Source: Sphingobacteriaceae bacterium (GTDB taxonomy: Bacteria; Bacteroidota; Bacteroidia; B-17B0; Aurantibacillaceae). From it: a stretch of 5,711 nt of DNA. Shown here one piece after another: positions 1-5,372 of the stretch. The stretch covers positions 1-5,711 of the forward strand of contig JAHEYE010000230.1 of assembly GCA_023251695.1 (NCBI GenBank), read 5' to 3'. The notes under the pieces were generated by a model. The model was not told the DNA's origin. It worked only from the letters and a program-made list of their open reading frames with translations, and ran no database searches. The first letter of the stretch is position 1; every line of letters begins with the position of its first letter. A program made the translations under genes and the position numbers.

Positions 1-19
1 TTTAAACAAATTTAAGGTT

Positions 20-652
20 TTGGAAATACTTTATATAACCCTGTTTCTCTTCTTGGCCTACCTTTTAGGCTCGATTCCTACATCCATATGGATAGGTAAA
101 GCTTTCTATAATATTGATGTTCGCGAGTTTGGGAGTGGAAACGCCGGTGCTACCAATACCTTCAGGGTTTTAGGAAAAAAGGCCGGAATTCCTGTTTTGA
201 TTATCGATATTCTTAAAGGTACCGCAGCAGTTTCATTATCTTTTTTATCCGGCTTCCATACCGGAACACCTTTCTTCACAAATTTCCAAATTGGTTTGGG
301 AGTTGCTGCTTTAATCGGACATATCTTTCCGGTTTTTGCCGGATTCAGAGGTGGAAAAGGCGTAGCGACAATACTTGGTGTTGTTGTTTGCATTACCCCG
401 GTAAGTTGTTCGGTTGCACTTTTGGTTTTCCTTTTGGTATTATTTACCACGCGTTATGTATCCCTAAGTTCAATCATGGCCGGTATCGCTTACCCTATCA
501 TTCTTAATCTGGTAATGCATAATGTGGATGTTACTTTAATCGTTTTCTCGCTTCTTACAGCTGTTTTATTGATCATCACACACCGTAAAAACATTACACG
601 TTTACTTAACAAGCAGGAAGCCCGCGTTAACTTTTACAATAAAGTCTCCTAA
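20..652 (+). CDS. plsY: PlsY, acyl-phosphate:glycerol-3-phosphate acyltransferase
   Basis: PlsY transfers the acyl group from acyl-phosphate to glycerol-3-phosphate, giving lysophosphatidic acid, the first committed step of phospholipid synthesis, in the inner membrane. The 210-residue product has the usual family length and all signature blocks: GSIPTSIWIGK (17-27), the glycine/asparagine-rich block REFGSGNAGATN (35-46), GHIFPVFAGFRGGKGVAT (100-117), TRYVSLSSI (144-152) and a C-terminal HRKNITRLL (188-196). Hydrophobic stretches at about 3-24, 54-76, 90-105, 118-142 and 150-188 fit its multi-pass topology. The start is the weak point. TTG at 20 gives a normal-looking N-terminus, but the frame stays open to the left edge and has no ATG there, so a start outside the window cannot be excluded. 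AAGG at 14-17 is too close to act as a ribosome site for this TTG. The gene is separated from the next by 79 bases. Confidence 0.96.
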   Translation: MEILYITLFLFLAYLLGSIPTSIWIGKAFYNIDVREFGSGNAGATNTFRVLGKKAGIPVLIIDILKGTAAVSLSFLSGFHTGTPFFTNFQIGLGVAALIGHIFPVFAGFRGGKGVATILGVVVCITPVSCSVALLVFLLVLFTTRYVSLSSIMAGIAYPIILNLVMHNVDVTLIVFSLLTAVLLIITHRKNITRLLNKQEARVNFYNKVS

Positions 653-710
653 TATTCGTTAATATTTCCGGTTTATCTTTACAAAACACTAGCATTTGCT
701 TTTTTGGCAA

Positions 711-718
711 TACATTTG
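711..718 (+). promoter_or_regulatory. Possible Bacteroidota -7 promoter element for the Plug gene
   Basis: TACATTTG matches the TAnnTTTG -7 consensus described for Bacteroidota primary promoters and lies 13 bases before the ATG at 732, so the transcript would have a very short leader. No TTG -33 element is found at the usual 17-23 base spacing; the nearest TTG triplets (696-698 and 704-706) are too close. The motif is short and the region AT-rich, so chance occurrence is quite possible. Read-through from plsY is an alternative. Confidence 0.3.
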
Positions 719-731
719 ATTTGATTAGAAC

Positions 732-2027
732 ATGGCAATTAAAAATTCTTATACTTTATTTTTCTTACTGATACTTGGTTCCGCCTTCGCGCAAGACGAT
801 TATGTGAACGATGGCGATTTACGTTACGAAGATTACATTTACAAATCCAATATTAAAACCGTACAACTCTACGAATCAACATGGGAGTTTTCGATGCCAC
901 TCATTAAATTCAATTCAGGCGAACAATTGCAATTGAGTTTTGATGATATGGATACCGAGAAAAAACAATATTCCCTCACCATTGTACACTGCGACGCTAA
1001 ATGGAACCCAAGCGATTTAATGATATCGGAATATGTTCAGGGCTTTTTCGATCTCAATCTCATTAACTGGAGTTTTTCGGTGAACACACTTCAAAAATAC
1101 ACCCACTATTCAATTCTTTTTCCAACAACCAATATGCAGCTCACCAAATCGGGTAATTACATTGTGTATGTTTATCAGGATGGCGATAAAAGCAAAACAG
1201 TACTATCGCGCCGTTTCATGGTGTACGACGAAAAAGTTAGTGTTCTCGCTAATATTAAACAAGCCATTGGCAACGACGAACAATACGAAAAACAACACAT
1301 GGATTTTTCGGTGGTGAATACTTCTTACAACATCACCAATTCCCATGTCGACCTGAAAGTAGTACTCACTCAAAATTACCGTTGGGATAATGCAGTTTAC
1401 GACATCAAGCCAACTTTCAATACACCCACACAATTAACTTATAGTCTGGATGACGCGAGCACCTTTAACGGCGGTAATGAATTCCGTTATTTCGATACAC
1501 GTTCACTGCGTACATATACCGAACGAATAAATAAAATTTATAAAGACAGCACCAACCATTACCGTGTTGATTTAACAAACGACCAGAACCGGAGTTATTT
1601 GAATTATATTTTTTATAACGACATCAACGGTGGGTTTTTAATTAAGAATAAAGATTTAGCCACCAATCAGGATATTGAAGCCGATTATGTATGGATCAAT
1701 TTTTTCTTTCCGTTCGACAATCCAACACCTGAAGGAAATTTTTATGTTCTGGGTAAACTCACCAATTGGAAAATGGACAAAGTAAACCGTATGACCTATA
1801 ATTATAACCGTCAGGGTTACGAATGTAATTTGTACGTAAAACAAGGCTACTACAATTACATCTATGCATTTTTAAAAGACAAAAGCAAAGCAGGAGATGA
1901 AACTTTAACTGAAGGTAACCATTGGGAAACTGAAAACGATTACATTATTTACGTCTACCACCGCACCCGCGGAACTTACTACGATCAGCTGATTGGGATG
2001 AGGAAATTTAATTCCAGGAAGCAGTAG
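732..2027 (+). CDS. Type IX secretion system Plug protein (DUF5103 family)
   Basis: This gene encodes a secreted or periplasmic 431-residue protein of the family once called DUF5103. In Flavobacterium johnsoniae a member, Plug, closes the periplasmic side of the giant SprA translocon of the type IX secretion system. Visible support: a signal peptide (MAIKNS, hydrophobic 8-19, AFA at 18-20, probable cleavage before Q21). This is followed by the conserved N-terminal block RYEDYIYKSNIKTVQLY (31-47), the LSFDDMD segment (68-74), HCDAKWNPSDL (87-97) and the middle beta-rich region. The C-terminal part, about 317-420, holds TPEGNFYVLGKLTNW (332-346) and resembles an early-set/CBM48-like fold. The length is normal and the ATG is unambiguous. 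The ending MRKFNSRKQ-stop is remarkable because the same peptide is encoded again about 106 bases downstream, and the TAG stop is part of the first unit of a heptamer array. Assignment to the family is secure from motif recall; the Plug role is inherited from the F. johnsoniae work. Confidence 0.9.
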   Translation: MAIKNSYTLFFLLILGSAFAQDDYVNDGDLRYEDYIYKSNIKTVQLYESTWEFSMPLIKFNSGEQLQLSFDDMDTEKKQYSLTIVHCDAKWNPSDLMISEYVQGFFDLNLINWSFSVNTLQKYTHYSILFPTTNMQLTKSGNYIVYVYQDGDKSKTVLSRRFMVYDEKVSVLANIKQAIGNDEQYEKQHMDFSVVNTSYNITNSHVDLKVVLTQNYRWDNAVYDIKPTFNTPTQLTYSLDDASTFNGGNEFRYFDTRSLRTYTERINKIYKDSTNHYRVDLTNDQNRSYLNYIFYNDINGGFLIKNKDLATNQDIEADYVWINFFFPFDNPTPEGNFYVLGKLTNWKMDKVNRMTYNYNRQGYECNLYVKQGYYNYIYAFLKDKSKAGDETLTEGNHWETENDYIIYVYHRTRGTYYDQLIGMRKFNSRKQ

Positions 2028-2097
2028 CCAGAAGGCGGAAAGCAGTAGGCAGAAGGCGGAAGGCGGAAAGCAGTAGGCAGTAGGCAGTAAGCAGTCA
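2021..2097 (+). repeat. Direct array of eleven 7-base repeats starting on the Plug stop codon
   Basis: Eleven consecutive heptamers can be read in perfect register: GCAGTAG, CCAGAAG, GCGGAAA, GCAGTAG, GCAGAAG, GCGGAAG, GCGGAAA, GCAGTAG, GCAGTAG, GCAGTAA and GCAGTCA. The first unit supplies the last codon bases and the TAG stop of the Plug gene. Units vary but keep the form GC(A/G)G(A/T)A(A/G). The variation looks like a mixture of two or three sub-units that expanded together. No stable hairpin and no coding frame is apparent. Confidence 0.92.
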
Positions 2098-2103
2098 AGG
2101 ATT

Positions 2104-2144
2104 ATGAGGAAGTTTAATTCCAGAAAACAGTAGTCAGAAGGCAG
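2104..2144 (+). repeat. Diverged second copy of the Plug gene 3' end
   Basis: These 41 bases align without gaps to 1998-2038, the last ten codons of the Plug gene plus the following repeat bases, at 36 of 41 positions (offset 106 bases). The copy reads MRKFNSRKQ then TAG, identical in protein to the gene end. The three differences within the codons are all synonymous third-position transitions (AAA/AAG, AGG/AGA, AAG/AAA), and the other two are also transitions. It is in a different frame from the Plug gene and has no visible start signals, so it is a sequence relic, not a gene. Confidence 0.88.
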
Positions 2145-2169
2145 TTAAAGAGAAGGCAGAAAGCAGTTT
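2127..2169 (+). repeat. Degenerate continuation of the heptamer array
   Basis: After the copied gene end the heptamer theme resumes: ACAGTAG, TCAGAAG, GCAGTTA, a broken unit, then GCAGAAA and GCAGTTT. Bases 2150-2167 (gagaaggcagaaagcagt) are the exact reverse complement of 2695-2712 on the far side of the small lipoprotein gene. The array ends six bases before the ATG at 2175, so any promoter or leader of that gene would have to lie within repeat DNA. Confidence 0.8.
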
Positions 2170-2174
2170 TAGTT

Positions 2175-2588
2175 ATGAGTGATTTTAGAATTGATACAAG
2201 AATAATTTCTATTCTACTAATACTATTAGTTTCATTCTCTTCGTGTAAAAAGACCAAACTCAAAGATGACGACAAAACATTAATTGGAAACTGGCATTGG
2301 AAAGGTGGTTGGAGTGATAATGGCGATGAAACCATCCGACTCGATATAAAACAAAAAGGAAAATACAAGTTATACAGAGACGGAAAATTAATTGAATACG
2401 GAAGAATATTAAAAGAAAAAGACGGATACTTGACATTTAAATCCGACGCATTAACAGGAATCTATCTGGGCGACAATGATTATGTTTTAAATACATGTAA
2501 GATTACATCCATTAACGGCAATGAATTAGGTATAGCGCATTGTCCATGGTGTTCTGATGATAAAACCTCAGACTTTATAAAAAATTAG
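2175..2588 (+). CDS. Small putative lipoprotein, possibly lipocalin-like
   Basis: I do not recognise a named family. The 137-residue product begins with MSDFRIDTR, then a hydrophobic segment (10-21) ending SFSSC, so Cys24 is the likely lipidation site. Phe at -3 is unusual for a strict lipobox but tolerable. The mature start CKKTKLKDDD has a lysine then acidic run, loosely like the signals that send Bacteroidota lipoproteins to the cell surface. LIGNWHWKGGW (36-46) followed by alternating short strands (LDIKQKGKYKLYRDGKLIEYG) resembles the opening of small lipocalin-like domains. The end carries C108 and a CPWC motif (C123, C126), which may form a disulfide or bind metal. Start at ATG 2175 is the only good choice. 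The gene sits alone between two heptamer arrays in inverted orientation, faces the convergent minus-strand operon, and shows no obvious promoter. Confidence 0.65.
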   Translation: MSDFRIDTRIISILLILLVSFSSCKKTKLKDDDKTLIGNWHWKGGWSDNGDETIRLDIKQKGKYKLYRDGKLIEYGRILKEKDGYLTFKSDALTGIYLGDNDYVLNTCKITSINGNELGIAHCPWCSDDKTSDFIKN

Positions 2589-2607
2589 CGCTATAATATT
2601 TGATGGT

Positions 2608-2674
2608 TTCGACAGGCTCAACCTTCACATTGCTTTTCTCTTATGATGGCGGTGACTGAGGCTCTCGAAGTCAC
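2608..2674. repeat. REP-like palindromic element between convergent genes, possible bidirectional terminator
   Basis: Arms TTCGACAGGCTCA (2608-2620) and TGAGGCTCTCGAA (2657-2669) are inverted copies matching at 11 of 13 positions, around a 36-base spacer. A second hairpin is nested in the right part: GTGACT (2652-2657) with AGTCAC (2669-2674). The wording (TTCGACAGGCTCA..., GGTGACTGAGGC..., TCGAAGTCAC) resembles dispersed REP-type palindromes that recur in many bacterial genomes. It lies 20 bases after the lipoprotein stop and about 47 bases after the end of the opposing operon, so it could terminate both transcripts. No T-tract follows on either strand, so intrinsic termination is only inferred. 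Confidence 0.6.
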
Positions 2675-2685
2675 AGCGACACTAC

Positions 2686-2727
2686 TCCCTGCCTACTGCT
2701 TTCTGCCTTCTCAAACCTGCCTACTGT
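2686..2727 (-). repeat. Inverted heptamer array starting on the GT-C gene stop codon
   Basis: Read on the minus strand, six units keep the 7-base register: ACAGTAG, GCAGGTT, TGAGAAG, GCAGAAA, GCAGTAG and GCAGGGA. The first contains the TAG stop of the gene ending at 2721, just as the array at 2021 begins on the Plug stop. Bases 2695-2712 match 2150-2167 as an exact 18-base inverted repeat. The same repeat family therefore caps two unrelated convergent genes. Confidence 0.87.
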
Positions 2728-4085
2728 TCCTCTCCCTTCCGGGCTTTCTCGTAATCCGGAGGTGAAATTAATTTTTGAAGATCCGGTGAAGTCTCGACTC
2801 TGAATAAACCATCGATGTAAGCTTCTTTTGTCATGCTATCGAAATGAATCACACCGCGGCGGTATTGATACATTTGGAAACAATTTATTACCACCAGAAT
2901 TCCTAAAACACTTATTACAGCTTTATTCAAAATCATTTTATTAATAAATACAGCCATGCCTATTACTAAAAACGGATAAATATCAATCATTGCTCTTAAG
3001 CCATAAGAGCCGCCATACCACCAACACCACCATGAAAGAATAACATAAGTATACACCAAAAACAAAATAGTAACCGGGAAACTGAATTCTTTACGTACTT
3101 TAAACATCATCACCATTCCGATTAATGAAAAAATCATAATGGGCGAATACAAGAGCCAACCTTTTCTGAAACCAAATAAACCTTCCATTAAATGCGGGTT
3201 ACCGAAATAAAATTGTTCACCAATATAGGAGTTAAAAAAATAATGCCCGGTTATATATTTCCAATACAACAATTGCGGAAGGAATACCAAAACAACAAGA
3301 GCACTTATAAGAATTACAAATTTTATGCGCTGCAAGAACATAAACAGACGTTTTCCAAATTGATCAAGTGAAGTAACACCAAACAAAACCAAAAAAAAGA
3401 TCAATAAAATATTTACCGGACGAATCAGAATGATTAGCCCAAAGATGAGACCAAGAACAATACTTGTTTTAAGGTCTGCCTTCTTCAGCCATTTAATTCC
3501 GTACCAAACAAAAACTGAAGCCAGACAAAATGTATGAGCATGACTCATAGCCCCAAGCACAGAAGCGTAATAAAATAAATTACTTCCAAACAACAGACAA
3601 AAAAAAGTAACAGCCACCACTTTTTCGGAATAATACAACAGTAATAAGCGCCTTAAAAAAAACAAACCGATTAGCAAATAAAATAATCCGGAAAACTGGA
3701 TCATAAACTGATAAGGTTCTGAATATCCATCATCAGCATAACCAAATATTTTAGCAGCGACATGGGCAACAGCAAAAAAAGGCAGATACATAACAGCCAT
3801 GCCCATGCTTGTTTTTATAACGTAATTGCCGTTCGGGCACTGTTGCGGATTGTATTGTTTGTTTTGGCGGTAAAACTCCGGGTTCTCATCAAAAAATTTA
3901 AGCGTAAGATCGTGCTTTAAAAAATAAGCCGGCAAATAACTGTAATAACTTGTCACGTCCCAATCAATAACGCTTTTTTTATTCCATTTAGCCACATTGC
4001 CGTTCACCCATACGCAGGCAATAACAAAAACAATAATCACCACAATGCTTGGACTGCGTTTTAAGTATGTAATCAGGTTAGTCAA
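2721..4085 (-). CDS. Polytopic membrane protein, probable GT-C type glycosyltransferase
   Basis: The 454-residue product is an integral membrane protein with roughly ten to twelve hydrophobic segments (for example about 12-28, 96-112, 127-150, 154-172, 182-198, 207-236, 254-274, 312-328, 336-356, 367-381, 388-402). After the first segment comes an acidic loop, VIDWDVTSYYSYLPAYF (39-55), with Asp41 and Asp43. An acidic residue in the first large periplasmic loop is the hallmark of GT-C enzymes that use lipid-linked sugars. Other conserved-looking pieces are MSHAHTF (180-186), IRPVN (221-225), GFRKGWLLYSPI (305-316) and WWYGGSYGLRAMIDIYPF (355-372), which recall uncharacterised Bacteroidota relatives of the GT39/ArnT group. 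The sugar and acceptor are unknown. It starts at TTG 4085, overlapping the end of the upstream permease gene by 8 bases, so translation is probably coupled. The TAG stop lies in a heptamer repeat. Enzyme class is inferred; membrane topology is clear. Confidence 0.75.
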   Translation of the reverse strand: MTNLITYLKRSPSIVVIIVFVIACVWVNGNVAKWNKKSVIDWDVTSYYSYLPAYFLKHDLTLKFFDENPEFYRQNKQYNPQQCPNGNYVIKTSMGMAVMYLPFFAVAHVAAKIFGYADDGYSEPYQFMIQFSGLFYLLIGLFFLRRLLLLYYSEKVVAVTFFCLLFGSNLFYYASVLGAMSHAHTFCLASVFVWYGIKWLKKADLKTSIVLGLIFGLIILIRPVNILLIFFLVLFGVTSLDQFGKRLFMFLQRIKFVILISALVVLVFLPQLLYWKYITGHYFFNSYIGEQFYFGNPHLMEGLFGFRKGWLLYSPIMIFSLIGMVMMFKVRKEFSFPVTILFLVYTYVILSWWCWWYGGSYGLRAMIDIYPFLVIGMAVFINKMILNKAVISVLGILVVINCFQMYQYRRGVIHFDSMTKEAYIDGLFRVETSPDLQKLISPPDYEKARKGEEQ

Positions 4086-5358
4086 AACGCAATGTTTTGA
4101 TGGGGGTGATGCGGGTAAGAATTAAAGTAGGGAAAAACATCATCAGCATGCAGCAAGCGATTATTCCTGAATTGAGTAATAAAATATGTCCGGCATTAAA
4201 TATCACCGGAACATACTCAACATAATAAGTACTGCTATCGAGTTTTACCAAATGGAAAAAGTATTGCAGCAACACCGCTCCTACCCCAATAATATTTCCA
4301 ATCAGTAAGCCGCGCCATAATAATTTAAGCGACACGTAAAAAAATACCTTGCGCACACTAATATTACTCATGCCCATCGATTTTACAAGTCCAATCATAT
4401 TGGCGCGTTCTAAAATTAAAATCAATAAAGCAGTAATCATATTCACCCCTGCCACCATAAGCATTAAACTGATGATGATAATACCATTCACATCCACCAT
4501 GCCAAGCCATGAGAAAATATTCTCATAAGCTTCGTTCACCGGGATTATTTTATAATTGTAGCCCAACAATTCCTGTACTTTCTCTACATCGCTGCTAAGC
4601 GTATTAAAATCTTTAAGAAATATTTCGTAATCACCGGCCTCATTATTTTCCCAATAATTTAATTTTTGAATTTGCTTTATGTCAACGATGGCGAGGTTCT
4701 CGTCAAACTCTGTAAAACCTGTATTAAAAATACCACAGACCTTAAAACTGCGCGAACGTTTTTCCAATTCCACATAATCGCGGACATTTGAAAGGGAATC
4801 GCTCATTTTTTTACTCGTTAAAAAATAAGCAAGCAGTTTTTGTCCACATTTAATCAATAATTTATCCGCCAGCTTTTTCGATACCAGAATATCCCTGCTT
4901 ACACCCGTGTCGGTTAAAACGGGAAGGCGGCCTTCGCTCAGGTATTTGTTTATAAAACTAAAATCAAAATCAGAAGAAACACCTTTCAGCAGCACGCCCT
5001 CATTTTCAGCTTTCGTTTTAATAATGCCGTTTTTCACCGCTATGGGCTGAATGTGTCTGACAAAGGGCAAATCCTTGAGCATTTTTAAGGTGTCTGGCGA
5101 TAGTTTTATGGGCGTGGGCTCATTACTGCTGTTTAAACCGGGACTACTAATGGTGATATCGGAAGTCATACCCGTTATTTTAGCAATGATTTCCTGCTTA
5201 AAGCCCAGCACAATGGCCACTGTTAATATCATTACGCTAATGCCGAGGGATATTCCTGTGATCCCGATTTTTACAATGGGCTTAGAAATGTTATTTTTAC
5301 CCTTATTTGATAAGGTAATGCGGTTTGCTATAAAACGTTCAACACTCACTCTATACAA
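4078..5358 (-). CDS. LolC/LolE-family ABC transporter permease (FtsX/MacB_PCD)
   Basis: The architecture is that of lipoprotein-releasing permeases: an N-terminal FIANRI segment (9-14), transmembrane helix 1 at about 28-53, a large periplasmic MacB_PCD-like domain (about 55-285), then three helices at about 289-317, 336-366 and 388-415. The conserved cytoplasmic loop LILERANMIGLVKSMGMS (314-331) and the terminal PIKTLRFD (419-426) are typical. In Gram-negatives such proteins, with the ATPase LolD, extract lipoproteins from the inner membrane for transfer to LolA. No LolD gene is in the window, so it would be encoded elsewhere. The 426-residue length is normal. The start is uncertain: TTG at 5358 or GTG at 5349; the frame is open further upstream to 5407 but has no ATG. 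It heads a two-gene operon with the GT-C-like gene and diverges from the NamZ gene with almost no intergenic space. Confidence 0.88.
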   Translation of the reverse strand: MYRVSVERFIANRITLSNKGKNNISKPIVKIGITGISLGISVMILTVAIVLGFKQEIIAKITGMTSDITISSPGLNSSNEPTPIKLSPDTLKMLKDLPFVRHIQPIAVKNGIIKTKAENEGVLLKGVSSDFDFSFINKYLSEGRLPVLTDTGVSRDILVSKKLADKLLIKCGQKLLAYFLTSKKMSDSLSNVRDYVELEKRSRSFKVCGIFNTGFTEFDENLAIVDIKQIQKLNYWENNEAGDYEIFLKDFNTLSSDVEKVQELLGYNYKIIPVNEAYENIFSWLGMVDVNGIIIISLMLMVAGVNMITALLILILERANMIGLVKSMGMSNISVRKVFFYVSLKLLWRGLLIGNIIGVGAVLLQYFFHLVKLDSSTYYVEYVPVIFNAGHILLLNSGIIACCMLMMFFPTLILTRITPIKTLRFD

Positions 5359-5372
5359 AAATACACTTTTGG

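Noticed and set aside
106..450. Open frame on the minus strand inside plsY
   Set aside because: It is antisense to a gene with complete family motifs; its translation shows no recognisable domain.
2104..2133. MRKFNSRKQ as a separate small gene
   Set aside because: It is an exact peptide copy of the Plug C-terminus, without its own ribosome site or promoter; a duplicated gene end explains it better.
2021..2169. Repeat array as a possible CRISPR
   Set aside because: Units are 7 bases with no unique spacers of constant length and no cas genes nearby; it is a tandem microsatellite-like array.
2114..2368. Open frame on the minus strand across the repeat region and the lipoprotein gene
   Set aside because: It lies antisense to the lipoprotein and runs through the heptamer repeats, with no signal or domain of its own.
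2541..2552. CPWC in the small lipoprotein as a thioredoxin-type redox active site
   Set aside because: The motif is near the C-terminus of a 137-residue protein, with no thioredoxin-fold pattern and no cis-proline region; structural disulfide or metal binding is more likely.
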